Source of the DNA: Blastococcus sp. URHD0036
GTDB lineage: Bacteria > Actinomycetota > Actinomycetes > Mycobacteriales > Geodermatophilaceae
Assembly: GCF_000701365.1 (NCBI RefSeq)
Contig: NZ_JNIK01000013.1
Span: 1-64,000, forward strand
Direction of reading: 5' to 3'
Length of the DNA: 64,000 nt
Shown: positions 35,450 to 43,959 of the stretch, in pieces
Position numbering within the stretch: the first letter of the stretch is position 1
How the letters are laid out: each line of letters starts with the position of its first letter
The notes under the pieces: generated by a model
Database searches by the model: none
Seen by the model: the letters and a program-made list of their open reading frames with translations, nothing else
What the model was told of the DNA's origin: nothing
Program-made: the position numbers and the translations under genes

Positions 35450-37263
35450 GCCCCGGGGGTCGGGTCGGGCATCTCGAGGGCGAGGGCCAGGCCGGCCACC
35501 CGGTCGAGGTCGCCCGACGAGCCGCCGCCCGGACCGGCCCACGCCGTCTCCACGACGGTGACGACGCCGCCGCCCTCGGGCAGGGCACTGGCGTACTGGG
35601 CACCGCGGCCCAGGCTCGCCGGCGCCCCCGGATACGCCTCGCCCTCGCGCAGCAGGTCGTTGACGTTCCCGCTGCCGTCGGTGTCGACCAACGCCTTGAA
35701 CTCCGTCGCCCGGCCGGCGGCGCCCAGGTCGACCGCGGAGATCGAGACGACGACCGGCCGGCCGCCGACCTCGGTCGAGTAGAGGGCCCGCGCGAGTCCC
35801 GCGCAGTCACCCTCGGCGAAGAACCCCGGCACGTCCCTGCCGTAGGCGTGATCGGCACAGCTGTCGTCCTGCCGCACGACCTGGACCGTGAACGTGAGGT
35901 CGTCGCGCGCCGTCTGCTCGCCGACCTCGGGCCCGGTCACGGCCGGGGCCGCGGTGGTCGGTGTGGGGTCGGCGGTGCCGGATCCGCCGTCGTCGTCGCC
36001 GCCGCCGCCGGTGAGCAGCAGGAGCCCGCCCACGACGACGAGGAGCAGCAGGACGACGGCGCCCGCCATCAGCGCCAGACGGCGGGTCCGGTCCGGTCGC
36101 CTGCGCGCCACCACCAGCGGCATGCCCGGCGGCCGGTCGTCCGACCAGCGGGTCGCGGTCGGGACGGCCGGGCTGACGAGCGTCCGCGGCTGTGCCGGGC
36201 TGCCGGGGTCGGTGGACTCTGCCTGGCCGAACAGGCCGCCGATGCCGTCGGTCTCGTCCCGGGCCGCCGGGATCGCGGGCTCCGCCTGGCGGGGAACCGC
36301 CTCCGGTGGGGCCGCGACATGGGTCGCGCGCGCGGTCACCGTGGCCGACTGCGCCGCCGACGCCTCGTCGGCGCGGATCGCGGCGGCCGCCACGGCTGCC
36401 GCCGCCGCGGGGTCCACCCGCGGCCCGTCCGGGTGGGCGGCCACGAAGCCACCCGTGGCCGGGAACGCCGGGGACGGAGCCGGAGCGGGGACGGCGGGAG
36501 GGGGCGCGACCGGCGGCGGGGCGACGGGGGCCGGGGCCGGCGGCGCCATGGGAGCGGCGGCCTCGGAGGCGGCGTTCATCGCGGCCGGCGTCAGGAGCTC
36601 GCGGCGGCGCAGCACGTACGGCGAGTACGGGAAGCCCTCGCCGTTCAGCTCCTCGACCGAGGGGCCGCGGCCGGGGAGGCCGAGCACCTCCAGGGCGGTC
36701 CGCACGTCCGCCGTCGTCCAGTACCGGGGGTTGGCGACACCGGTGTAGTGGGCCGCGCGGGCGATGCCCAGCAGCAGCGAGCGGGTGTCGAGCAGGGCCA
36801 CCTGGTCGCCCTCGCCGAGGTCGCCGTCCTCCGGCCGCAGACCGGTGACGTCGCCGACCAGCACGGTGAGTCGGGCGATGCGGCCGGGCTCCAGTCCCGC
36901 CTGGCGCAACCGGGTGGCGGCGTCCATGCCGGCGCGCATCAACGCGTCCAGCGGCGAGGAGCCGCCGCCGGCGATCTGCAGCACCTCGCCGGGTCCGGCG
37001 TCGGGCGCGATGCTCCAGGAGCCCTCGGGCACCGCGGTCACCACGCCGCGCTGCTTCGGGACCTCCGCGATGCGCACCACCGCGAGGCCCTCGGGCACGA
37101 AGAGGACGGCGTCGGAGATCCGGCGGCCCATCGGACCATCGACCATCGGCAGCGAGGCGACGATGGCCGAGCGGACGGTCCCGCCGGTGTCCCACCGGGT
37201 CAGCTCGGCGAAGAGGGCACGCTCCCCCGCCGTCTGCAGCGGCTCGGGGGTGAGGGCCAGCAC
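35446..37263 (-). CDS. Single-pass membrane protein with degenerate NERD-like domain and extracellular C-terminal domain
   Basis: About 605 residues from a GTG (the upstream extension of the frame looks untranslated). N-terminal ~1-165 resembles a nuclease-related (NERD-like) fold: ALFAELTRWDT, then RRISDAVLFVPEGLAVVRIAEV in the place of the catalytic D...E-x-K strands, then RIARLTVLVGDVTG and VALLDTRSLLLGI. The expected ExK is replaced by RIAEV, so cleavage is unlikely. A long Pro/Ala linker (~210-370) leads to one transmembrane helix (~410-430, LALMAGAVVLLLLVVVGGLLLL). The ~165-residue outer domain has two Cys and a VVTVVETAW strand. Function unknown. Confidence 0.6.
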   Translation of the reverse strand: MLALTPEPLQTAGERALFAELTRWDTGGTVRSAIVASLPMVDGPMGRRISDAVLFVPEGLAVVRIAEVPKQRGVVTAVPEGSWSIAPDAGPGEVLQIAGGGSSPLDALMRAGMDAATRLRQAGLEPGRIARLTVLVGDVTGLRPEDGDLGEGDQVALLDTRSLLLGIARAAHYTGVANPRYWTTADVRTALEVLGLPGRGPSVEELNGEGFPYSPYVLRRRELLTPAAMNAASEAAAPMAPPAPAPVAPPPVAPPPAVPAPAPSPAFPATGGFVAAHPDGPRVDPAAAAAVAAAAIRADEASAAQSATVTARATHVAAPPEAVPRQAEPAIPAARDETDGIGGLFGQAESTDPGSPAQPRTLVSPAVPTATRWSDDRPPGMPLVVARRRPDRTRRLALMAGAVVLLLLVVVGGLLLLTGGGGDDDGGSGTADPTPTTAAPAVTGPEVGEQTARDDLTFTVQVVRQDDSCADHAYGRDVPGFFAEGDCAGLARALYSTEVGGRPVVVSISAVDLGAAGRATEFKALVDTDGSGNVNDLLREGEAYPGAPASLGRGAQYASALPEGGGVVTVVETAWAGPGGGSSGDLDRVAGLALALEMPDPTPGA

Positions 37264-37396
37264 GTCGTCGTCCTCCGGCGGGTCAGGGGTCTGGGGCGCG
37301 GATCGGGGCGCGGGCGCTCGGGCTCCGCGACGCAGGCGGGCCCGCCCGGGCAGGGCGCACCTCGACGCTACGTCATGTGACGGCTCGGTCCGTCGC

Positions 37397-38608
37397 TCAG
37401 CGGAGCGACGCGCCGCCCACGGCGGCAGGGAGCTGCACGTCCCCGGCATCCGGTTCGCTCGGCGCGCGCCAGCCGGCGAACCAGGAGCTGCGGGCCACGA
37501 CGTCGACTCCGGACCACAGCACGGTGAACGACGCCACCACGAGCGCGATCGACCACCAGGTCCAGTTCCACGGCGGCAGCATGTCCGCGGCGTCCTGCAG
37601 CCAGCCGGCGCCGTAGACCGCCAGCGCGGTGACCGGCGCGGCGCTCCAGCCGGGCAGCCCGTAGGTGATCGCCAGGTCGACGCACACCGCGCCGACCAGC
37701 ATCACGAACGGCAGCACCGACTCGGGGAAGCCCATCCCGGCGAGCGCGAGCCACATCACGGCGCGGTAGGCGAGGTACACGGCGACGACCGTGGTGGCGG
37801 TGAACCGGAGGCCGACCACCTTGCGGGCGACGACGAGCGACAGCAGGCCGGCGCAGATGATCCACGCGGGGTGCACCCAGGAGGGCACCGGCAGCATGAA
37901 CATCGTCGGGGTCTGCCCCTGGGAGGCGGCGAAGTCCAGCAGCTGCTGCTCGGCGGTGGTGTGGCCGGCGAGGTAGTCCCGCAGCGACAGGACGCCGTAC
38001 TCCTGGTGCTGGTTGGGGAAGACGACGTTCTCGACGAAGAACAGCCAGAGGCCCAGCGAGACCAGGTCCCGCACCCGTCCCGGGGCGGCGTAGAGCCACC
38101 AGCCGCGGATCGCACCGGCCAGCATGATCGCCGTCCCCAGGTAGAGCAGGGCGTGGCTGGGGCTCCAGCTGGTGATGTCCAGGCCGTTGATCCGGTGGTT
38201 GACGATGTCGATCGGGATCGCGATCAGGAACGTCGCGATGCCGGCCTGCATCAGCCGCAGCGCGCGCCGGTCCACGCCGTAGCCGCTGTAGCTGTGGAAC
38301 AGGACCAGCCCGATGACGACGGCGGTGCCGGCGGAGTTGAGCAGGTGCGGCGGGGCGAGGTCGTCGCGCAGCCACTTGAAGTGCCAGGAGACGTCCCACG
38401 AGGAGCCGAGCATCTTGAGCAGGAAGGCGCCGAGCCAGGCGGTGTAGATCCACCGCAGTTCCTGCTGGGAGGTGTGCCGGCCGGGCCGCCCCGGGGTCAT
38501 GTAGGCCGGCCACAGCCACCGCAGCGTCGCGAACGGGTGTCGGACGGCGGCGCCGAGGGACCCGGGGGGCTCGGGGACCGTGCGGGCGGCGGTCGCGGGG
38601 CTGGGCAC
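37397..38608 (-). CDS. Polytopic membrane protein of unknown function
   Basis: 403 residues from a GTG with GGGAG 7 bp upstream. About ten hydrophobic helices after a ~55-residue cytoplasmic N-terminus, with several Trp/His-rich loops (SSWDVSWHFKW, SYSGYGVDRR, ENVVFPNQHQEYGVLSLRDYLAG). I recognise no transporter or enzyme motif. The conserved charged residues in membrane-facing loops suggest a conserved family, not noise. It is alone on its strand between the NERD-like protein gene and the divergent orn. Confidence 0.6.
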   Translation of the reverse strand: MPSPATAARTVPEPPGSLGAAVRHPFATLRWLWPAYMTPGRPGRHTSQQELRWIYTAWLGAFLLKMLGSSWDVSWHFKWLRDDLAPPHLLNSAGTAVVIGLVLFHSYSGYGVDRRALRLMQAGIATFLIAIPIDIVNHRINGLDITSWSPSHALLYLGTAIMLAGAIRGWWLYAAPGRVRDLVSLGLWLFFVENVVFPNQHQEYGVLSLRDYLAGHTTAEQQLLDFAASQGQTPTMFMLPVPSWVHPAWIICAGLLSLVVARKVVGLRFTATTVVAVYLAYRAVMWLALAGMGFPESVLPFVMLVGAVCVDLAITYGLPGWSAAPVTALAVYGAGWLQDAADMLPPWNWTWWSIALVVASFTVLWSGVDVVARSSWFAGWRAPSEPDAGDVQLPAAVGGASLR

Positions 38609-38757
38609 GGGGGTGCTCCCTGCAGATCGGGGTGGGGGCACGGCGAGCGTAACGGCGGGAGCGCCCGAAACCGACCCTCCGAGTGGACCCACGCGGCGCG
38701 TGCGAGGGGGCAGGCAGGCGGGGCGCGCGGGACGGGCGTTGCGTAGGGTCGTGCCCC

Positions 38758-39414
38758 GTGGCGGAGAGTGCGGGACACCTGGTCTGGATCGACTGCGAGA
38801 TGACCGGGCTGGACCTGATCAAGGACCAGCTGATCGAGGTGGCCGTCCTCGTCACCGACTCCGACCTCAACGTGCTCGACCCCGGCCTGGACCTCGTGAT
38901 CCACGCCGACGACGAGGCGCTGGCCGGGATGGTCGACGTCGTGCAGGAGATGCACCGCAAGTCGGGGCTCACCGAGGCCGTCCGGGCGTCGACGCTGACG
39001 GTCGCCGAGGCCGAGCAGCAGGTGCTGGCCTACCTCAAGCGCTTCGTGCCCGACCGGCGGACCGCCCCGCTGTGCGGCAACTCGATCGGCACCGACCGCG
39101 GCTTCCTCGCCCGCGACATGCCCGAGCTCGACGACCACCTGCACTACCGGATGGTCGACGTGTCCTCGATCAAGGAGCTGGCCCGGCGCTGGTTCCCCCG
39201 GGTGTACTTCGCCCAGCCGCCGAAGGGCCTGGCCCACCGCGCGCTGGCCGACATCATCGAGTCCGTCCGCGAGCTGGCCTATTACCGGAAGACGCTGTTC
39301 GTCGACGGCACCGGGCCCAGCTCCACCGAGGCGCAGGCCGCCGCCGGGCAGGTCACCGAGACCTTCGCGGCGGTCCTCGCCGCGGGCGACGCGACGACGC
39401 CCCCGGAGGGCTGA
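38758..39414 (+). CDS. orn: Oligoribonuclease
   Basis: 218 residues from a GTG. DEDDh exonuclease motifs are intact: [10 protein letters not shown] (Asp, Glu), [15 protein letters not shown] (Asp) and [11 protein letters not shown] (His, Asp). It degrades 2-5-nt RNAs and the c-di-GMP breakdown product pGpG to mononucleotides, which links it to the two GGDEF-EAL proteins in this window. Followed at once by tRNA-His, a conserved actinobacterial neighbourhood. The C-terminal ~20 residues are a short Ala/Thr tail. Confidence 0.95.
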   Translation: MAESAGHLVWIDCEMTGLDLIKDQLIEVAVLVTDSDLNVLDPGLDLVIHADDEALAGMVDVVQEMHRKSGLTEAVRASTLTVAEAEQQVLAYLKRFVPDRRTAPLCGNSIGTDRGFLARDMPELDDHLHYRMVDVSSIKELARRWFPRVYFAQPPKGLAHRALADIIESVRELAYYRKTLFVDGTGPSSTEAQAAAGQVTETFAAVLAAGDATTPPEG

Positions 39415-39478
39415 CCGGACCGGCTCCTGCCCTCGGGTATCGTTGCCCCGGTTCCCGGTCTCCGACCGGGTGCACGTG

Positions 39479-39554
39479 GTGGGTGTAGCTCAGCTGGTAG
39501 AGCACCAGGTTGTGATCCTGGGTGTCGCGGGTTCGAGCCCCGTCACTCACCCCA
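39479..39554 (+). tRNA. tRNA-His (GTG)
   Basis: 76 nt with encoded CCA. Acceptor GTGGGTG pairs with CACTCAC; D-arm GCTCAGCTGGTAGAGC; anticodon loop TTGTGAT with GTG; T-arm GCGGG/CCCGT around TTCGAGC. Discriminator C, as required for tRNA-His. Confidence 0.97.
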
Positions 39555-39556
39555 CG

Positions 39557-39592
39557 CGGAGGCCCCGGTCAGGGAACTGACCGGGGCCTCCG
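39557..39592 (+). terminator. Terminator hairpin after tRNA-His
   Basis: A perfect 15-bp stem, CGGAGGCCCCGGTCA (39557-39571) with its complement (39578-39592), and a 6-nt loop begin 2 bp after the tRNA CCA. Confidence 0.85.
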
Positions 39593-39659
39593 ACGTTCGC
39601 GGTCGCGTCGCCGAGCCGGTCCAGCACAGAACCGGCTGAGCCTTCTCGAGAGGGAGTCC

Positions 39660-40931
39660 GTGTCCGATCAGCGCGCCGGGTCGTCCCCGGCTGCGACCCG
39701 GGGTCCCGGAGCCGGAGACACCGCGGAACCGCCGCGGGGGTGGTCACCGTGGCGGGCCGTCGTCGGTTTCGGCGTGGTGAGCCTGGCCGCCGACATGGTC
39801 TACGAGGGCGCCCGCTCGATCACCGGCCCGTTGCTGGCCTCCCTCGGCGCGTCGGCCCTGCTGGTCGGGCTGGTGACCGGAGCGGGCGAGGCGCTGGCAC
39901 TGGTGCTGCGGCTGCCGTTCGGCACCCGGGCCGACCGCTCCGGCAGCTACTGGCCGATGACGATCGCCGGCTACGCGCTGACCGCCGTGTGCGTGCCCCT
40001 GCTGGCCGTGACGCCCTTCCTGGGCGCGGCCGGGCTGACGGTCGGGTGCCTCCTCGTGCTCGCCGAGCGGACCGGGAAGGCGGTGCGCAGCCCGGCCAAG
40101 TCCACGCTGCTCGCCCACTCCGCCGGGCCGGTCGGCCTGGGCCGCGGGTTCGGCGTCCACAAGGCGCTGGACCAGATCGGCGCGTTCGCCGGCCCCCTGG
40201 TCGTCGCGGCACTGGTCGCGGTCACCGGTCTGCTGTGGCCGGCGCTGGCCGTGCTCGCCGTCCCCGGACTGGCCTCGATCGCGCTGCTCCTCTGGCTGCG
40301 CCGCCGGACCGGTGACCCGCTGCGCGACCAGGCACGGGCGGAGGGGGCGCAACCGACGGTCTCGCTGCTGCGGGCCGGCCGCGAGCTGCCCCGCGCCTTC
40401 TGGCTGTTCGCCACGTCGTCGGCACTGACCACCGCCGGCCTGGTCACCTTCGGCGTCATCTCCTACCACCTGGTCACCGACGACCTCGTGCCCACCGCTG
40501 CCGTCCCCGTGGTGTACGCCGCGGCGATGGCCTCGTCCGGGCTCGCCGCGCTGGCCGTCGGCTGGCTGCACGACCGCCGAGGCGCGCGGGTGCTCCTGGT
40601 GCTGCCGGCCATGGTCGCCGTGGTGCCGGTGCTCGCCTTCACCGACGCCTGGGGGGTCGTCGTCCTCGGGGTGCTCGTCTGGGGAGCGGCGACGGGCCTG
40701 CAGGACTCGACGGTCAAGGCCCTGGTCGCCCAGCTGGTCCCGGCCGGCCGCCGGGGAACCGGGTACGGGATGTTCGCCGCGGTGCAGGGCGTCGCCGCGG
40801 TCGCCGGCGGCGCGCTCGCCGGGTGGCTGTCCGCGGAGTCCGTGCCGGCACTGGTCGCCGTCGTCGCCGTGCTGCAACTGGCCGCGATGGCGCTCCTGGT
40901 CCGGACGCTGCGGACGACACAGCCGGCCTGA
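39660..40931 (+). CDS. MFS transporter
   Basis: 423 residues from a GTG with AGGGAG 4 bp upstream. About 12 transmembrane helices in two halves; GTRADRSGSYWP is the loop 2-3 signature (GxxxDRxG), repeated in the second half as GWLHDRRGARVLL. DMVYEGARSITGPLLASLGAS at TM1 is typical of a bacterial MFS group related to YfcJ-like carriers. Probably drug or metabolite efflux; substrate unknown. Confidence 0.9.
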   Translation: MSDQRAGSSPAATRGPGAGDTAEPPRGWSPWRAVVGFGVVSLAADMVYEGARSITGPLLASLGASALLVGLVTGAGEALALVLRLPFGTRADRSGSYWPMTIAGYALTAVCVPLLAVTPFLGAAGLTVGCLLVLAERTGKAVRSPAKSTLLAHSAGPVGLGRGFGVHKALDQIGAFAGPLVVAALVAVTGLLWPALAVLAVPGLASIALLLWLRRRTGDPLRDQARAEGAQPTVSLLRAGRELPRAFWLFATSSALTTAGLVTFGVISYHLVTDDLVPTAAVPVVYAAAMASSGLAALAVGWLHDRRGARVLLVLPAMVAVVPVLAFTDAWGVVVLGVLVWGAATGLQDSTVKALVAQLVPAGRRGTGYGMFAAVQGVAAVAGGALAGWLSAESVPALVAVVAVLQLAAMALLVRTLRTTQPA

Positions 40932-40955
40932 CCCCGTCGGCGTCCGCGGGTCTCG

Positions 40956-41576
40956 CTACTCGCGCACCGGAACGGCTCCCGCCCGGCGCTGGACGGCGTG
41001 CTCGACGGGAGCGCTGAGGAGCAGCAGCAGCGTCGCCCAGTAGTTAACCGCCGGCACCGCCACCCCGAGGACGAAGGCCACCAGCAGCAGCGCACTCGTC
41101 GTCCACCAGCCCGGCGGGGTGGCGTGCTCGGGCCGCACGTCGTCGCGGCGCAGCGCGTCGCGGCGGCCGATCAGCAGCGACATGACCGCCAGCAGCACGG
41201 AGCTGATCGCGACCGTGCCGAGGTACAGCGCGACGGCCAGCCGATCTTGGCCGCCGTAGACCGCAGCCACCTGCGTGGCGAACGGCAGGAACACGATCGT
41301 CAGCAGCCACCCGAAGTTCAGCGACACGAACACCGGGTCGTAGCCGCCGACCCGCTCGAACATGGCGTGGTGCGCGCGCCACAGCCGCGCGATCACCACG
41401 AAGCTGAGCAGGAACGCGCCGAAGCGTCCGGCGTTGTCCGACAGCACCGTCGACAGGCTCTGCTCGTGGTCCTCGTCGAGGACGTCGACCAGGGGCAGCA
41501 CGAGCAGCGTGATGGCGATGGCGACGACCGCGTCCAGGAACGTGATCAGTCGGTCCAGGCCGCGGCTCGTGCGCAC
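40956..41576 (-). CDS. TMEM175/DUF1211 family potassium-channel-like membrane protein
   Basis: 206 residues from a GTG. The first helix carries a FLDAVVAIAITLLVLPL segment, matching the FSDAVxAIxxTLLVL filter helix of TMEM175 channels, and about six helices follow, with an RLWRAHHAMFERV cytosolic loop. Bacterial homologues are K+-permeable tetramers of a single six-helix repeat. Substitution of the usual Ser by Leu in FSDA is a mild oddity. Convergent with the MFS gene. Confidence 0.88.
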   Translation of the reverse strand: MRTSRGLDRLITFLDAVVAIAITLLVLPLVDVLDEDHEQSLSTVLSDNAGRFGAFLLSFVVIARLWRAHHAMFERVGGYDPVFVSLNFGWLLTIVFLPFATQVAAVYGGQDRLAVALYLGTVAISSVLLAVMSLLIGRRDALRRDDVRPEHATPPGWWTTSALLLVAFVLGVAVPAVNYWATLLLLLSAPVEHAVQRRAGAVPVRE

Positions 41577-41624
41577 GCGGCGAAGGCTAGGCGCAGGTCA
41601 GCACGCTGCGGCGGTCCCGGGACC

Positions 41625-42401
41625 TCAGCCCTGGGCGGCCTCGACGGCGGCGCTGAGCGCCTCGGCGGTCGGGGCCTCCAGCGGCTCCCCGTCGACGAGG
41701 ATCCGCGGCGTGCCGGTCAGCCCGTCCCGGCTGGCCCGGTCGGTGGCGCTCGCGACCCAGTCGCCGAACCGGAGGTCCCGGATCGCGGCCGCGACGTCGT
41801 CCCCCTGCGCACCGGCCTGTGCGGCGGCGTCGATCAGCTCGTCGTCGGTCAGCCCGGGGCCGTTCTCGGCGGGCTGCTGGGCGAACAGCGACTCGCTGAA
41901 CGCGTGGAAGGCGTCGGCCCCCGCGGTGTCGGCGACCACCGCGGCCGCGTTGGCCGCCCGGGTGGAGTACGCGTCGTCGGAGAACCGGTCCAGGATGGCG
42001 ACCGGCCGGTAGCGGACCAGCACCTCGCCGTCGGCCACCAACTGGTCGAGCGTGTCGCCCGTGCTCTCCTCGAACGCCCGGCAGGCCGGGCAGAGGTAGT
42101 CCTCGTACACGTCGACGGTGACCGGCGCGCCGGGCGAGCCGACGGCGAACCCGGTCTCCGCCGTGCCCGCCGCGGTGTTGGCCGGCGCCACCGCGTCGGC
42201 GGTGTCGGTGCGGGCGGACTGCACCAGCACGGTCACGAGCACGGCGGCCACGACGACCACGGCGACCGTGATGCCGGCGATCAGCTGGCCGCGCCTGCGC
42301 CGGCGCAGCCGCTCGGCCTCCTGCTCGGCGGCCCGCTTCGCCGCGATGCGTTCCCGGGCGGCCTGCCGGCCGCGGGTCGGGGAACGGTCAGGACCCGGCA
42401 T
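41625..42401 (-). CDS. Membrane-anchored DsbA family thiol-disulfide oxidoreductase
   Basis: 258 residues from an ATG with GAGGAGG 5 bp upstream. An Arg/Ala/Glu-rich cytoplasmic N-terminus (~1-38), one transmembrane anchor (~40-60), then a thioredoxin-like domain with YLCPACRAFEE (CPAC active site, ~102-105) and the cis-Pro region GTPRILVDGE (~230). It probably oxidises or isomerises cysteines in exported proteins. Its start lies inside the end of the MauE gene (14-bp overlap), so the two are translationally coupled; MauE-type proteins act as its likely membrane partner. Confidence 0.92.
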   Translation of the reverse strand: MPGPDRSPTRGRQAARERIAAKRAAEQEAERLRRRRRGQLIAGITVAVVVVAAVLVTVLVQSARTDTADAVAPANTAAGTAETGFAVGSPGAPVTVDVYEDYLCPACRAFEESTGDTLDQLVADGEVLVRYRPVAILDRFSDDAYSTRAANAAAVVADTAGADAFHAFSESLFAQQPAENGPGLTDDELIDAAAQAGAQGDDVAAAIRDLRFGDWVASATDRASRDGLTGTPRILVDGEPLEAPTAEALSAAVEAAQG

Positions 42402-42906
42402 CGGGACCTCCTCGGGACGTGGGGGCACGGTCGAGCAGCGCCCAGCGGGTACGCGGGCGGGCGACCAGGAACAGGGCCGCGACGAGCAGGGCGCCGTCGC
42501 GGACGATCTCGGACAGGTAGGCGGTCGAGTCCGCGTCGACCTCACCGCCACCGCCGAAGCAGCCGCAGTCGATGCTCAGCCCGCGCGCCCACGCCGAGGA
42601 GACGGCGGCGATGAACCCGGCCAGCAGCAGGGCGGACACCACCGCCGCCGGCCGCACGAAGACCCCGGCGAGCAGCAGGATGCCGACGGCGATCTCCAGC
42701 ACCGGCAGGCCGAAGGCGAGCAGCGGGACCAGGCCCTCCGGCGCGAGCTGGTAGGCACGGACGGCGCGCTCGGCGGCCGCCGGGTCGGGCAGCTTCAGCG
42801 ACCCGGCGACCACCCACACCGTGCCGACCACCACGCGCAGGACGGTGCCGACCCAGGGCAGCACACCGGCACCCCGCTCGAGAAGGGGCGCCCGGACCGG
42901 CGCCAC
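42388..42906 (-). CDS. MauE/DoxX-like membrane redox partner protein
   Basis: 172 residues from a GTG. Four transmembrane helices with the MauE pattern: VGTVWVVAGSLKLPDP in TM1, LPVLEIAVGILLLAG in TM2 and a periplasmic LSIDCGCFGGGG with two Cys (CxC, ~113). The CxC probably exchanges electrons or disulfides with the DsbA-like protein encoded downstream in an overlapping frame. Second gene of a three-gene minus-strand unit headed by YcnI, 2 bp upstream. Confidence 0.85.
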   Translation of the reverse strand: MAPVRAPLLERGAGVLPWVGTVLRVVVGTVWVVAGSLKLPDPAAAERAVRAYQLAPEGLVPLLAFGLPVLEIAVGILLLAGVFVRPAAVVSALLLAGFIAAVSSAWARGLSIDCGCFGGGGEVDADSTAYLSEIVRDGALLVAALFLVARPRTRWALLDRAPTSRGGPDAGS

Positions 42907-42908
42907 GG

Positions 42909-43634
42909 TCAGCTGCGCCGGCGGGTGGCCAGCCCGAGTCCGAGCCCGGCCAGGCCGGCGACCAGACCGACGATGCCGACGACCAGCGCGGTCACCGCCA
43001 GGCCGTCGGAGTCGTCGGAGTCGTCCGCCGTCGCGTCGGAGGCGTCGGTCGAGTCGTCAGAAGACGCCTCGTCGGCATCGTGGCCGGCGTCGTCCGACCC
43101 GGTCAGCGAGAGGACCGGAGCGGGGTTCTCGGGCTCCTCCTCACCCTCGACGGTCGGCTCGATCCAGGCCGACTCCTCGCCGTCGTCGTAGGTCTGGATG
43201 GTCGGCAGGACCAGCTCGTCGACGTCCGGGATCGGACCGGCGCTGATGGAGAAGGTCTGGTACTCCCCCGGCGCGATGCCCGCCCCCGCGTCGGCGGTCC
43301 AGGTGATCTCCGTGACCGCCTCGGTGACCTCGCTGCCGTGCACCTCCACCGGCGGGTCGATCGCCCCCGTGGTGGTCGTCGCCGTCCAGCCCGGCACCGG
43401 CTTCACGCTGACCGAGGCCAGCGGGGTGTCGGTCGGGATCTGCACCCGCAGCGAGACGGTCGAGGCCGTGTCGCTCTCGTTCGGCACCCGGAACGTCAGC
43501 TCGCCGTAGCCGCCGGGCGCCGCGTCGGCGGAGGACACCCGGATGTGGGCGGAGGCAGTGCCCACCCCGGCGGCCAGGACGGCGACGGTCGTGACGGAGA
43601 CGGCGGCGAGCACGCGCAGGGGACGGACGGGCAC
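42909..43634 (-). CDS. YcnI (DUF1775) family copper-associated extracytoplasmic protein
   Basis: 241 residues. A signal peptide (~1-29) ends ...GTASAH; cleavage would expose His as residue 1 (AHIRVSS), the metal-binding residue in the YcnI Cu(II) site, together with a Trp/Glu region (ITWTAD). The beta-rich YcnI domain runs ~30-155. An acidic Asp/Ser linker (DDAGHDADEASSDD) and a C-terminal transmembrane helix with an RRR tail follow. RBS GAGGAG is 7 bp before GTG. Heading a unit with MauE and DsbA suggests copper handling coupled to disulfide chemistry. Confidence 0.88.
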   Translation of the reverse strand: MPVRPLRVLAAVSVTTVAVLAAGVGTASAHIRVSSADAAPGGYGELTFRVPNESDTASTVSLRVQIPTDTPLASVSVKPVPGWTATTTTGAIDPPVEVHGSEVTEAVTEITWTADAGAGIAPGEYQTFSISAGPIPDVDELVLPTIQTYDDGEESAWIEPTVEGEEEPENPAPVLSLTGSDDAGHDADEASSDDSTDASDATADDSDDSDGLAVTALVVGIVGLVAGLAGLGLGLATRRRS

Positions 43635-43959
43635 GGAGAAACTCCTCGGTCGATCGCCGGACCGGCCTGCTGCCGAGGTGCGTGCGATGACCCAGTAGTC
43701 GCTCCGGCTCCGGTCCGGGTTCCGCCCCCGCTCCGGAAGTGACGACGATCACCGCCCGCCCGGCGCCGGTCGGGGCAGTCGCGGGCGGCGCGCTAACCTG
43801 GGGTGTCGGGCGGACCGGCCGCGAACAGCTCGACTCGCGGACTCCGAGCCCCGTCGCCCCCGTACGGAGACCCCGGCCGCACTGCGACCGGGAGATCGCC
43901 ACGTCCGGGTGGACGCCCCGGGCGGCCGACACCGCACCCGTCGTCAGGGAGAACCACTC
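43635..43959. other. Divergent intergenic region between ycnI-like gene and prfC
   Basis: 325 bp with no gene. It must hold the two divergent promoters, but I see no confident -35/-10 pair or palindrome. The prfC RBS (GGGAG) is at its right end. Confidence 0.5.

Noticed and set aside
43635-43959. Riboswitch or leader upstream of prfC
   Set aside because: No conserved leader motif or strong alternative hairpins that I can recognise.
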